Origin: Pseudoxanthomonas sp.
Lineage (GTDB): Bacteria; Pseudomonadota; Gammaproteobacteria; Xanthomonadales; Xanthomonadaceae
Length of the DNA stretch: 64,000 nt
Assembly: GCF_027498035.1 (NCBI RefSeq)
Contig: NZ_CP114978.1
Coordinates: 2,480,001 to 2,544,000 of the forward strand
Reading direction: 5' to 3'
Shown here: positions 8,807 to 17,074 of the stretch, piece by piece
Layout of the letters: each line of letters opens with the position of its first letter
Numbering within the stretch: position 1 is the first letter of the stretch
The notes under the pieces: model-generated
Seen by the model: only the letters and a program-made list of their open reading frames with translations
Told to the model about the DNA's origin: nothing
Database searches by the model: none
Made by a program: the position numbers and the translations under genes

Positions 8807-8823
8807 TGCACCAATGAAGGGAA
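8807..8823 (-). promoter_or_regulatory. NtrC half-site upstream of glnA
   Basis: On the minus strand this reads TTCCCTTCATTGGTGCA: one perfect half (TGGTGCA) of the NtrC operator and a degenerate second half. Its centre is 30 bp, about three helical turns, from the strong site at 8837-8853, the arrangement expected for cooperative binding of two NtrC dimers. Confidence 0.65.
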
Positions 8824-8836
8824 CATCATTTCAATT

Positions 8837-8853
8837 TGCACCAATGACGTGCA
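8837..8853 (-). promoter_or_regulatory. NtrC binding site (strong) upstream of glnA
   Basis: TGCACGTCATTGGTGCA on the minus strand matches the NtrC operator TGCAC-N5-TGGTGCA at every conserved position. It is centred about 125-130 bp upstream of the predicted glnA transcription start, a typical enhancer distance. The site lies 51 bp upstream of uppP on the other strand and could also influence that gene. Confidence 0.85.
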
Positions 8854-8903
8854 TTTCGAAACCATCGTATTCTTTTCGATCCCCCCCGCTTCGCCTACTC
8901 CCC

Positions 8904-9743
8904 ATGTCCGAACTGTTCGCTGCACTGTTGCTTGGCATCCTTGAAGGCCTCACCGAATTCCTGCCCGTGTCCAGCACCGGCCACCTGCTCATTGCCGAGC
9001 GCTGGCTGGGCCACCGCAGCGACCTGTTTAACATCGGCATCCAGGCCGGCGCGATCCTGGCGGTCGTCCTGATCTACCGCCAGCGCCTGCTGCAGCTGGC
9101 GCACGGCTTCCTGAAGCCGGACCAAAGCGCACTGGCCACCATCGATGGCGACACGCCGCGCGGCTATGCCATGAAGCTGGCAGTGGCCTTCCTGGTGACC
9201 GCGGTCCTGGGCCTGGTGGTGAAGAAGCTCGGCTTCCAGCTCCCTGAAACCGTCACGCCGATCGCCTGGGCGCTGGTGATCGGCGGCATCTGGATGATCG
9301 CGGCCGAATACTTCGCCGGCCGTCGCGCGCTGACCCTGGGCGAGCGCGCCCGCATTACCTGGACGGTGGCCATCCTGGTCGGTATCGCGCAGGTCGTGGC
9401 GGGCGTGTTCCCGGGCACGTCGCGCTCGGCGGCGACCATCTTCGTGGCGCTGCTGGCCGGCACCACCCGCCGTTCGTCGGCCACCGAGTTCGCGTTCCTG
9501 GTGGGCATCCCCACGATGTTCGCCGCCAGTGGCTACGAGCTGATCGACGTGGTGCGCTCCGGGCAGGCCGCGCATGAGCCGTGGGGCCTGTTCGCGGTGG
9601 CGTTCGTGGCCAGTGCGGTGACCGCCTTCATCGCGGTGAAGTGGCTGCTGGGCTACATCCAGAGCCACCGCTTCACCGCGTTCGCGGTGTATCGCATGGC
9701 GCTGGGCGCGGCACTGCTGCTGTTCCTGCCCAGCGGCGCCTGA
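8904..9743 (+). CDS. uppP: Undecaprenyl-diphosphatase UppP (BacA)
   Basis: An integral inner-membrane phosphatase that regenerates undecaprenyl phosphate, the lipid carrier for peptidoglycan and surface polysaccharides; its overproduction gives bacitracin resistance. The 279-aa product has about eight hydrophobic helices. The catalytic region LEGLTEFLPVSSTGHLL sits near the N-terminus (the two essential Glu are the E-x3-E pair there), and the second motif PGTSRSAATI carries the catalytic Arg. The frame is open far upstream, but ATG 8904 gives the canonical start MSELFAALLLGI. It is divergent from glnA and ends before a strong terminator at 9835-9864. Confidence 0.96.
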   Translation: MSELFAALLLGILEGLTEFLPVSSTGHLLIAERWLGHRSDLFNIGIQAGAILAVVLIYRQRLLQLAHGFLKPDQSALATIDGDTPRGYAMKLAVAFLVTAVLGLVVKKLGFQLPETVTPIAWALVIGGIWMIAAEYFAGRRALTLGERARITWTVAILVGIAQVVAGVFPGTSRSAATIFVALLAGTTRRSSATEFAFLVGIPTMFAASGYELIDVVRSGQAAHEPWGLFAVAFVASAVTAFIAVKWLLGYIQSHRFTAFAVYRMALGAALLLFLPSGA

Positions 9744-9834
9744 GCGACCGACCGGCGCCCGCAAGCAATGCCGGGGCATATTGACCTCGCCCCGTGGCGG
9801 CCCGAATGGCGACCGCAGTAATCGCGCACCACAA

Positions 9835-9864
9835 AAAAAGCCCGCGGTCATCCGCGGGCTTTTT
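9835..9864. terminator. Bidirectional intrinsic terminator
   Basis: A 13-bp perfect stem, AAAAAGCCCGCGG (9835-9847) pairing with CCGCGGGCTTTTT (9852-9864), encloses a TCAT loop. It has A and T runs on both sides and lies between the convergent ends of uppP and the YbhB-family gene. Confidence 0.92.
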
Positions 9865-9883
9865 GCTACGCAAGTTCCAGGGC

Positions 9884-10501
9884 TCAGCCCGCGGCCACCT
9901 TGGCGTTGAGCGTATAGGTGCCAACCCATTCGGCCTGGGCCAGCACATGGCCTTCGACCGCGGCCAGCAGCTCCTGGCCGGTAAAGCCCGCCTTGACCGG
10001 CAGGGTGGCCACATCCAGCGCGTACAGGCGGAAGTGGTAGTGATGCATGCGCAGGTCGTTGTACGGCGGGTACGGACCGTCATAGCCGAAATATTCGCCG
10101 CCCAGCTCGGCATTGCCGGAAAAATAGCCGGTGTAGTCGTTCAAACCCTGGCGCGCGCCAGCGGGGCCTTTCGGCGCACGCTTGCCCTTGGCGGTGAAGC
10201 CATCGCTGCAGCTGCCGGCCGCCAGTTCGCGCGCGTCCGCCGGAATGTCTGCCATCACCCAGTGGAAGAAGTCCGCGCGTGGCTGGTCCACCGGCACTTC
10301 CATGTCATGGCGGTTGGTGGTTTCCGCGACGGTCGGCACGTCCGGGTCCACGCAGACCAGGGCGAACCCGCGCGTGCCCTCAGGCACCTCGCTCCAGGCC
10401 AGCTGCGGATTGCGGTTGGGCGCGAAGCCGTTGGCGTGACCGCCGGCGAATTCGGCCGGGATCAGGGCGCCGTTGGTGAAGCTGTCACTGTGGATGCGCA
10501 T
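9884..10501 (-). CDS. YbhB/YbcL family Raf kinase inhibitor-like protein
   Basis: A member of the phosphatidylethanolamine-binding protein (PEBP) superfamily, 205 aa. Family motifs include NRNPQLAWSEVPEG, CVDPDVPT, the ligand-site HWVMADIP and the C-terminal HHYHFRLYALD. There is no signal peptide. Bacterial homologues are small soluble proteins of uncertain function, proposed to bind phosphorylated or lipid head-group ligands. The ATG at 10501 is preferred over an in-frame upstream start because AGGAG lies 6-8 nt before it. It is separated by 23 bp from the upstream gene on the same strand. Confidence 0.92.
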   Translation of the reverse strand: MRIHSDSFTNGALIPAEFAGGHANGFAPNRNPQLAWSEVPEGTRGFALVCVDPDVPTVAETTNRHDMEVPVDQPRADFFHWVMADIPADARELAAGSCSDGFTAKGKRAPKGPAGARQGLNDYTGYFSGNAELGGEYFGYDGPYPPYNDLRMHHYHFRLYALDVATLPVKAGFTGQELLAAVEGHVLAQAEWVGTYTLNAKVAAG

Positions 10502-10524
10502 GCACGTTCTCCTGGAGGAAGGAT

Positions 10525-11472
10525 TCAATCGGCCGGGTAGCCCAGCCGCATCGCGACCGGGGCCAGCGTGGCGAAAGGCTCGGCCAGGGCCTCGGCGTAC
10601 TGCCGCCAATGCCCCGCGGGCAGGCGCGGCGGGCCCAGATGCGCCGGCGCGGCCAGGTCAGTACTGAATAACTGGTTGATCTGCGCAGTGGCCGCAGCCG
10701 GATCATGGCCGATTGCGTCGGTGCGCAGGATCCGGTGCGGAAACAACTGCGCCTCGCCCAAGGTGACCACCTGACCCAGGCTGACGGCCAGCCAGTCCGC
10801 CGCGGCCTGCGGTGAATCCGGGGCGAAGGCCGCCGCCGCGCCGTAGGCCAGCCAGTCCAGCAGCATGTCGCGCGGATCGCGCAGGGCGATGACCAGGGTC
10901 GCTTCGGGCAGATACGGGCGCAGCACATGCAGCAGTGCGTTGTCCCACCACGGCAGCCAGTCGGCGACCGTGCCTTCAACCAGGCCGCGGCGCGGCAGCG
11001 TCGCCCACCAGCGCGCGGCGACCTGGGCGGGATCAAGGGTGCCATCGGTCAAGCCCGCGACCAGCGCAGGATCCTGGAAACCGTCATCCGGCGGACTGTC
11101 GCCGAAACGGTCGGCGCTGAAGTGATCGCGCACCGGTTCCATCACCGCCGCCAGCCGGTCCACCGCCGATCCCGGCGCGCCCCAGACCAGCACCACGCGG
11201 CGCGCATCGGGCGCGCGCTCGGCCATCGTGGGCCAGCCCTGGGCCGTCGCGCTCTGCGGCGGCAGCGGCGCACGCCCCTGCGCAGCAAGCTGTTGTTGCA
11301 TGCGGGTCCAGGCGGCGATCGCCGCATCCGCCTGCCCGGCCGCGTCGCAGGCCAGGCCCAGCAAGTGCCAGCGGCCGGGCTGCTCGGGGGCCTGCGCCAC
11401 CCAACCCTGCGCCAGTGCCAGCGCGCGCGCGGACTGGCCGGCGTGGAGCGCCCGGAGGATCTGGTCCTGCAT
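10525..11472 (-). CDS. Sulfotransferase-like protein with a short TPR-like N-terminus
   Basis: A 315-aa cytoplasmic protein. Residues about 1-60 form helical pairs resembling one or two tetratricopeptide repeats (ALALAQGWVAQAPEQPGRWHLLGLACDAAGQADAA). The rest resembles the P-loop sulfotransferase fold found in TPR-sulfotransferases of this bacterial group: VVLVWGAPGSAVDRLAAVM occupies the place of the PAPS 5'-phosphate loop, and ALRDPRDMLLDWLAYG matches the 3'-phosphate motif region (RDPRD). The usual Lys of the first loop is not obvious, so catalytic activity is doubtful. It precedes the YbhB gene by 23 bp. The family assignment is moderate; no substrate is proposed. Confidence 0.65.
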   Translation of the reverse strand: MQDQILRALHAGQSARALALAQGWVAQAPEQPGRWHLLGLACDAAGQADAAIAAWTRMQQQLAAQGRAPLPPQSATAQGWPTMAERAPDARRVVLVWGAPGSAVDRLAAVMEPVRDHFSADRFGDSPPDDGFQDPALVAGLTDGTLDPAQVAARWWATLPRRGLVEGTVADWLPWWDNALLHVLRPYLPEATLVIALRDPRDMLLDWLAYGAAAAFAPDSPQAAADWLAVSLGQVVTLGEAQLFPHRILRTDAIGHDPAAATAQINQLFSTDLAAPAHLGPPRLPAGHWRQYAEALAEPFATLAPVAMRLGYPAD

Positions 11473-11530
11473 GCCTGAACTACCTAGATCGGAACCCGCC
11501 CATTCTACCGGGCCGCCCGAAGACGGCCGC

Positions 11531-12601
11531 TCAGCCCCGGGTCAGCCGGTCGGTGACCCAGCGCTCGCCGAAGCCGTCGCAGTGGGCGTTCTCGATGAAA
11601 CCGCAGTGCCCGCCCCAGCGGGCGACTTCGAGTTTGGCGCTGGCCGGCAGTTGCCAGTCGGCGAAATCGGCGAAGGGAATCACCGGATCGTCCTGGGCCA
11701 TCAGGATGTTGGTCGGCACGGTCATCTTCGCCAGGCGATCGCCGGCGACCGAATAACCGTCCAGGTAGTTGTCCAGCGTACCGAAGTCGGTTTCGTTCTC
11801 GACCATCCAACGGGTCAGCTCGCGCACGCTCAGCGACAGGGTCTGGTCATCGTAGACGTGGCGCTCCGGAAACAGCGCCCGCTTGAGTTCCAGCGAGTGG
11901 CGCCATTTGCGCTGGAAATACCAGTGGTACAGCGGCAGGCCGCGCTCCATCCCCGTCAGTGCTGCATGCGGGTCCAGGACCGGGCACACCGCGGCCACAT
12001 GCTTGAGCGGCAGGCCGGCTTCCGGTGCGCGCAGGGCCAGGCGCAGGGCGAAGTTGCCACCCAGCGAATAACCGGCAGCCACCATCGGCCGCTGCGGGAA
12101 TTTTTCCGCCACGTCACAGGCCGCGTGCAGCACTTCCGGCAGCAGGCAGGAGTGGAAGATGTCTTCGTTGAGGTGATGGGTGTCGCCATGGTCGCGGAAG
12201 TTCAGCCGCACCACTTCGTAGCCGGCTTCCAGCAGGCTGGCGGCGGTCATGCGCATGTAGCTGGAATCGGCGCTGCCTTCCCAGCCGTGCAGCAGCAGCG
12301 CCAGGCCGCGGATCTCCATGCCGGGGATCACCGTATGCCAGCCCTGCAGGCGCACGCCGGCGCCGCCGTCGAAGATATGTTCTTCGCTGACCGCGCCCAG
12401 CGCCTGCAGCCTACGCAGGCCGCGACGCCGGCGCAGGTCGCTGGAACTCAGGATCGACTGCAGGTGGGCGTTGCGCAGCCAGCGCGGCGGCAGGTAGTCA
12501 TCGGGCGAAACCGGGTCGCGTGAAGTCTGCGGCACGTCCCCAGCCGCCGCCGGCACCGGGCTGGCGCCGGGTACCGCAGGCCTGCCGCCGAAGCCGAGCA
12601 T
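11531..12601 (-). CDS. Alpha/beta hydrolase of the YheT family
   Basis: A 356-aa probable esterase or hydrolase. YheT-type landmarks are PPRWLRNAHLQSIL near the N-terminus, the oxyanion region LLLHGWEGSADSSY, the nucleophile elbow GYSLGGNF, and the catalytic His in RWGGHCGFIE; an Asp in AQDDPVIPF completes a triad. There is no signal peptide. The start at 12601 is chosen because it lies 2 bp after the stop of the upstream acyltransferase gene, indicating coupling. A role in lipid metabolism is inferred only from that neighbour; the reaction is unknown. Confidence 0.9.
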   Translation of the reverse strand: MLGFGGRPAVPGASPVPAAAGDVPQTSRDPVSPDDYLPPRWLRNAHLQSILSSSDLRRRRGLRRLQALGAVSEEHIFDGGAGVRLQGWHTVIPGMEIRGLALLLHGWEGSADSSYMRMTAASLLEAGYEVVRLNFRDHGDTHHLNEDIFHSCLLPEVLHAACDVAEKFPQRPMVAAGYSLGGNFALRLALRAPEAGLPLKHVAAVCPVLDPHAALTGMERGLPLYHWYFQRKWRHSLELKRALFPERHVYDDQTLSLSVRELTRWMVENETDFGTLDNYLDGYSVAGDRLAKMTVPTNILMAQDDPVIPFADFADWQLPASAKLEVARWGGHCGFIENAHCDGFGERWVTDRLTRG

Positions 12602-12603
12602 GC

Positions 12604-13398
12604 TCACGCATCCATCGCCGCGACGATGCGCGCGCGCGCGGTGTCGGCGATCTGCCGGCGGCCCTGCACCTGGTCGGGGAAGATCGGCTCCAGGAAGCAC
12701 ACGTCCGCCGTGCGCGACGGCTCGCCCAGCAGGCGCAGGAAATTCGTGAAAAAGCTCTCGCGCGGGCCGAAGGCCACCACCGCTTGCGCATCGCCGTGGT
12801 CACCGTAGCGCAGCGCGACCGGCTGCACCGGCACCGAGGCCTCGACGGCCGGCTGGAAGATGCGGGCGTGGAAGGGGCCGACCTCGCCACCATCGCGGGT
12901 GCGGCCTTCCGGGAACACCGCCACCGGCCGGCCCTGCTGCAGGCGCTCGAGCATCGCCTCCATCACCCCGCCCAGCGATTCGGTGCTGCCACGCTGGTGG
13001 AAGATGGTTTCGCCGCGTTCGGCCAGCCAGCCGACCACCGGCCAGGCGCGGATCTCCTGCTTGGCCACGAATCCAACCATGCGCTGGCTGTGGACCATCT
13101 CGATGTCCACCCAGCTGACGTGGTTGGAGACGAACATCACCGCTCCCTTGAGCGGCACGCCGCTGCTGCGCAGGCGAAAGCCGAAGATGCGCATCAGCGC
13201 AGCCGACCAGTGCTCGACGGAAAACTGCTTCAGCGTGCGCCCCGCCACCGGCAGGCCTGCCCACAGCGGCACCATCATCAACAGCAGCAGCGGCAGCATC
13301 ACGAACACGTGCACCAGCAACAGCGGCGTGCGCAGCAGGTAACGGAATGCGCGGCCCGCACCGCTGGCCGCCGGCACGGGGGTAGATGTCGAAATCAT
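12604..13398 (-). CDS. Lysophospholipid (1-acyl-glycerol-3-phosphate) acyltransferase, PlsC family
   Basis: A 264-aa membrane-associated acyltransferase. A hydrophobic segment at about residues 20-50 (LLLVHVFVMLPLLLLMM) anchors it. The catalytic motif is NHVSWVD, a variant of H-x4-D preceded by Asn, and the glycerophosphate-binding motif is FPEGRTRDGG. A third block GETIFHQRGST matches family motif II. It probably acylates lysophosphatidic acid or a related lysolipid; these genomes often have several such paralogues, so the exact substrate is uncertain. It is followed 2 bp later by the YheT-type hydrolase. Confidence 0.9.
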   Translation of the reverse strand: MISTSTPVPAASGAGRAFRYLLRTPLLLVHVFVMLPLLLLMMVPLWAGLPVAGRTLKQFSVEHWSAALMRIFGFRLRSSGVPLKGAVMFVSNHVSWVDIEMVHSQRMVGFVAKQEIRAWPVVGWLAERGETIFHQRGSTESLGGVMEAMLERLQQGRPVAVFPEGRTRDGGEVGPFHARIFQPAVEASVPVQPVALRYGDHGDAQAVVAFGPRESFFTNFLRLLGEPSRTADVCFLEPIFPDQVQGRRQIADTARARIVAAMDA

Positions 13399-13527
13399 GA
13401 CGGCACGATACCGGAACGGCTCGGTGTCCTGCTACTGGAACGCCCTTAAATGCAGCGTTCCGTCAGCGGCCGGCAGGTTTTCACGCGTCCTTGCACGCAC
13501 TCGGCGACAGGCGCTGGCGTCCTCGCA

Positions 13528-13953
13528 TCAAACCGGCTTGTTGATCACCGCGAGCGTCAGCCGCGACAGGCAGACCAGCTTGCCGGCGGCGTTCTCGATG
13601 CGGATCTCCCAGACCTGGGTGCTGCGGCCGACATGCACGGCGCGTGCGGTGCCGGTGACCAGGCCACTGCGTTCGCCACGCAGATGATTGGCGTTGATCT
13701 CCAAGCCGACCACGGCCTGGGTCTGCGGGTCCACGCACAGGCCGCCGGCCATGCTGCCCAGGGTCTCGGCCAACACCACCGAGGCGCCGCCGTGCAGCAG
13801 GCCGAAGGGCTGGTGGGTCCGCGCATCCACCGGCATGGTGCCGCGCAACCAGTCATCGCCGGCCTCGGTCATGACGATGCCCAGGTGGCCGACCATGTTG
13901 CCGGCGGCCATCGCATTGATGGCATCAAGATCGACGGGGGCGCGGAAGGCCAT
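13528..13953 (-). CDS. Hotdog-fold acyl-CoA thioesterase (PaaI/YdiI-like)
   Basis: A 141-aa single hotdog-domain protein. The signature HQPFGLLHGGASVVLAETLGSMAG contains the HGG turn and the catalytic Glu of the YdiI/PaaI group. The length matches bacterial thioesterases that hydrolyse aryl- or acyl-CoA. The substrate cannot be told from sequence; 1,4-dihydroxy-2-naphthoyl-CoA thioesterase activity is one possibility but no menaquinone gene lies nearby. It follows the phospholipase D-like gene on the same strand by 24 bp. Confidence 0.88.
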   Translation of the reverse strand: MAFRAPVDLDAINAMAAGNMVGHLGIVMTEAGDDWLRGTMPVDARTHQPFGLLHGGASVVLAETLGSMAGGLCVDPQTQAVVGLEINANHLRGERSGLVTGTARAVHVGRSTQVWEIRIENAAGKLVCLSRLTLAVINKPV

Positions 13954-13977
13954 GGGGAATCCTCGTGGATGTGTGGG

Positions 13978-15987
13978 TTACAGGATCGGCACCAGGCCGG
14001 CACCAAAGGCAATCAGGATGCGCGCGTACAGCCGTTTCGGGCCGATGCTGACTTCAGGGAAATCGCCGACCGAGGTGTAGCAGGCATGGAACATCGGGTC
14101 GTTGACCTGCAACGGCTCCGGGCACTTTTCGCTGCGCACGAATGCATAGCTGGTGGCGTAGCGCCACGGCCAGATGTCGAACAACGGCAACGAGGATGAC
14201 ACCTTGTCCAGGCTGTAGTTCAGGCCGGAAAACACGATCGGCTTGGCCCGTGGCGCGATCACCCAGGAGTTTTCCGGTTCGATGTCGCGGCGGATGCTGG
14301 CCTCCACCTGCTGGGCGAAGGCGCGGTCTGGGATGACCACCACCGCCTCGGTGTTGTAGTCGATCGAACGCGGATCGAAGTTGTGGGTGCCGATCACGGC
14401 GATATCGCCGTCGATCACCATCGACTTGGCGTGCAGGCCCATGCGCACGCCGGCGCGCTTGAGCGGCAGCGGGTCGCTGCCGGGCCCCTTGCTGAGGAAC
14501 GAAGGACGGTTCTCGGTGCGCTGCAGGCGCCGGTCGATGCGGTTCTTCTGCCGGGCCCGGCGCTTGGCGCGGTCCTGTGCCTCGTCGCGCTCGACCACGC
14601 CGAACGGCCGGCTGCCCGGCATCCAGCCGCGGATGCGCGTGTCGCTGTCGTCCTGCTCGGCCGTGTCCACCGGCGACGCGCTGCCATCCGGCAACGCCAC
14701 CGGCGGCGGCAGCATGGTGGCGTAGTCCACCGGCGCGTCTTCCGGGAACGGCTTGTACTCGTACAGGCGGAAGCCCAGCTTGCGCAGGTACATGCGCTTG
14801 TACTTGGCCGACACCGAATAGACGATCGGATTGTCGGTGGCGGCCAGGCTGTTGGTGGACACCACCACACGTGGCGGATCGGCCCGCTTGCGCAGGTTCT
14901 TGAAGAACTCCTCGGCCTTGTCGGACATCACCAGGTACGGGGTCTGCATCAGGATCTCGTCCCTGGCGCCGGCCAGCAGCGTCACCAGCTCGCCGTCCGA
15001 TGCCGCCGCCGCTTCCGGATCCTTGGCCCGATGCTTGCGCGGCGTGTCGGCGATATAGCTGACCTTGCCCACGGGCAGCGCGCGCGCGACCAGGCGTTCG
15101 TCGATCACATCCGGATCGCTGGCGTCCTCGTCCATGTCGGCCACCCGATCGGGACGCTTGAAGTTTTCCGCCGGCATGGCGGGCACGCCCTGGTGCAGCA
15201 GGGCCTTGCCGACATCGTCCAGGCGTTCGACCGGGATGCTGCGCGGCGCGCTCCAGAACTGATCGAAGCTGCGGCCCATGTCCCCGCCTGCGGGACCTGC
15301 GATCAGCACGTCGCGATCACGGAAGTTGTACTCCGCATCCCAGTCGTAATAGTCGTCCTGGTAGTTGCGCCCGCCGGTGATGCCCACCGCGTCGTCCACC
15401 AGCAGCAGCTTGGTGTGCATGCGCTGGTTGAAACGGCGGAAGCAGCACAGCACGCTGGCCGCGTAATCCAGGTAGCCCGGCACGGCCTGGTTGAAGGTGG
15501 GGTTGTAGATGCGCAGCTGGAAATTGCGGTGCGCGCCGGACAGCGCTGCCAGCATGTCCAGGTTGGAGATCGCCGAGAGCTGGTCGATCAACACGCGCAC
15601 CTGCACGCCACGCTTCGCCGCCGCCAGCAATGCGTCGAGCACCAGGCGCGAGCTGTCATCGGTGTCGAAGATGTAGGTCTGCACGTCGACACGGCTGCGC
15701 GCGGAGCGGATCAGGTTCAACCGCGCCAGCAGCGAATCCTCACCGCGGTCCAGCAACAGCGCGTAATGACGCGGCGCGGCGGGGGTGGATTCGGCCACCG
15801 CCGTATCGGCCAGCGCGCGCAGTGCCGAGGGTTCGGCACAGGCATTCAACCGGTCGCAATCGACCACCTGCGAACGCGCAGCCAGGGCGATATCCACCGC
15901 ACGCGCATGCTCGGCCTGCGACAGGCTTGCGCAACCGCTGCCCAGCAGGGACAGCAGCAGGGCCAAGGCCCCCATCCATTGCCTCAA
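13978..15987 (-). CDS. Phospholipase D-like lipoprotein (cardiolipin synthase-like)
   Basis: A 669-aa protein with an N-terminal lipoprotein signal (LLSLLGSGCASLS) and two HKD catalytic motifs: MHTKLLLVDD near residue 190 and LHAKSMVIDGD near residue 525, the latter followed by the family block GTHNFDPRSIDYNTE. A charged, Arg/Asp-rich insertion (about residues 430-500) separates the halves. The architecture is that of periplasmic PLD-like proteins that transfer or hydrolyse phosphatidyl groups. The start is a TTG at 15987 that overlaps the upstream YceI stop as TTGA; an ATG lies four codons later at 15975. The Arg at residue 2 in the longer form favours the TTG, since it supplies the positive charge of the signal. 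Confidence 0.9.
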   Translation of the reverse strand: MRQWMGALALLLSLLGSGCASLSQAEHARAVDIALAARSQVVDCDRLNACAEPSALRALADTAVAESTPAAPRHYALLLDRGEDSLLARLNLIRSARSRVDVQTYIFDTDDSSRLVLDALLAAAKRGVQVRVLIDQLSAISNLDMLAALSGAHRNFQLRIYNPTFNQAVPGYLDYAASVLCCFRRFNQRMHTKLLLVDDAVGITGGRNYQDDYYDWDAEYNFRDRDVLIAGPAGGDMGRSFDQFWSAPRSIPVERLDDVGKALLHQGVPAMPAENFKRPDRVADMDEDASDPDVIDERLVARALPVGKVSYIADTPRKHRAKDPEAAAASDGELVTLLAGARDEILMQTPYLVMSDKAEEFFKNLRKRADPPRVVVSTNSLAATDNPIVYSVSAKYKRMYLRKLGFRLYEYKPFPEDAPVDYATMLPPPVALPDGSASPVDTAEQDDSDTRIRGWMPGSRPFGVVERDEAQDRAKRRARQKNRIDRRLQRTENRPSFLSKGPGSDPLPLKRAGVRMGLHAKSMVIDGDIAVIGTHNFDPRSIDYNTEAVVVIPDRAFAQQVEASIRRDIEPENSWVIAPRAKPIVFSGLNYSLDKVSSSLPLFDIWPWRYATSYAFVRSEKCPEPLQVNDPMFHACYTSVGDFPEVSIGPKRLYARILIAFGAGLVPIL

Positions 15988-16571
15988 GGCGTATCCCCCG
16001 GCGGCTCGAGCCGCGCGTGCAGGAGGAACACCACCCGGTCGTTGATGGCCAGCTTAAGGCTGTCCATTTCGTAGTCGCTGCGGCGCACCGCACCGGACAA
16101 CACCACGTCGCAGTCCAGCGCCGGGCGCAGGCACTGGGCCGGTTCCACGGTCAGGGTTTCCGGACGGCGGATGCCGCGGATGACCAGTTCACCGGCGATC
16201 TGGCCGCCACCGATCAGCGTGGCGGCGTCATAGGGATGGGAAACAAACACCACTTCGGGCCATCTTTTCGAGTCGAAGAACGCGCTGCCGCGCGCCCATT
16301 TTGCGTAGCGCTCATGATCGGCGATCTGCACGTCGGCCGTATACATCCGCAGCGACACCTGGTGGCGGCCATCGGGCAGCACGTTCACCACGCCGTCGTA
16401 GCGCGGGAACTGGCCTTCCAGGGTTTGCCCCCAGCGAGTGGAGAGTTCAAACCCCAGCCGGGTGTGCTGCTTGTCCAGCGGCATGGCACGCGATTGTGCC
16501 GCCGCCGCCGCGCACAGCGTCAGCCCGACGCTGGCGCAGGCGCGGATCAGATTCTTGAAACTCACGGCCAT
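15984..16571 (-). CDS. YceI family periplasmic protein
   Basis: A 195-aa secreted protein with an N-terminal signal (SVGLTLCAAAAAQSRA). The YceI lipocalin-like beta-barrel is recognisable from LDKQHTRLGFELSTRWGQ, the block FFDSKRWPEVVFVS and the segment GELVIRGIRRPETL. Family members bind isoprenoids or other hydrophobic molecules in the periplasm. The stop overlaps the start of the downstream phospholipase D-like gene, and the gene starts 7 bp after sixA ends, so a sixA-yceI-PLD operon is likely. Confidence 0.9.
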   Translation of the reverse strand: MAVSFKNLIRACASVGLTLCAAAAAQSRAMPLDKQHTRLGFELSTRWGQTLEGQFPRYDGVVNVLPDGRHQVSLRMYTADVQIADHERYAKWARGSAFFDSKRWPEVVFVSHPYDAATLIGGGQIAGELVIRGIRRPETLTVEPAQCLRPALDCDVVLSGAVRRSDYEMDSLKLAINDRVVFLLHARLEPPGDTP

Positions 16572-16578
16572 CTGAAAC

Positions 16579-17055
16579 TCACGGCCACCAGAACGCCGAC
16601 AGGGTGGCCACGCCCGGCTCCACCGGCCCTTCGCCGGCAAAGGCCAGTACCGCCACCGCACCCGGCGGCATGCCGCGGTACTCGCTGCTGCTGCCGCTGT
16701 GCAGCAGTGCGGCCAGCCGTTCCAGGCCCGGGTTGTGGCCCAGCAGCAGCAGCCGGTCGACGTCCCGGTGGGCATCGGCCAGCGCGATCAGGGTGCCGGC
16801 GGTCGCTTCGTAGATGCTGTCCTCCAGCCGCTGTTCGACATAGCCGGTGATCCCCAGCACCGCTTCGAGCGTCTCGCGGGTGCGGCGCGCCGGGGAATAC
16901 ACCGCCCGGTCGGGGATCAGCCGGTGTTCGCTGATCCACTTGCCAGCGGCTTCGGCTTCGCTGACACCGATCGGGGACAAGGGGCGATCAAAATCCGATT
17001 GCCCGGACGCGGCAGGTTCGGCATGGGCATGGCGTAGCAATATCAGTTCACGCAT
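16579..17055 (-). CDS. sixA: Phosphohistidine phosphatase SixA-like
   Basis: A 158-aa histidine-phosphatase superfamily protein. The catalytic signature is LLRHAHAEP at residues 6-14, with the second catalytic His in LLLGHNPGLE. The length and the RHAHAE form (rather than RHGE of metabolic mutases) match SixA, which removes phosphate from phosphohistidine proteins. The start at 17055 is the first ATG giving MRELILLRHAH. It lies 19 bp downstream of the ParA-like gene and 7 bp upstream of the YceI gene, all on the minus strand. Confidence 0.87.
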   Translation of the reverse strand: MRELILLRHAHAEPAASGQSDFDRPLSPIGVSEAEAAGKWISEHRLIPDRAVYSPARRTRETLEAVLGITGYVEQRLEDSIYEATAGTLIALADAHRDVDRLLLLGHNPGLERLAALLHSGSSSEYRGMPPGAVAVLAFAGEGPVEPGVATLSAFWWP

Positions 17056-17074
17056 CGGGAAACCGCCTTGGCTT

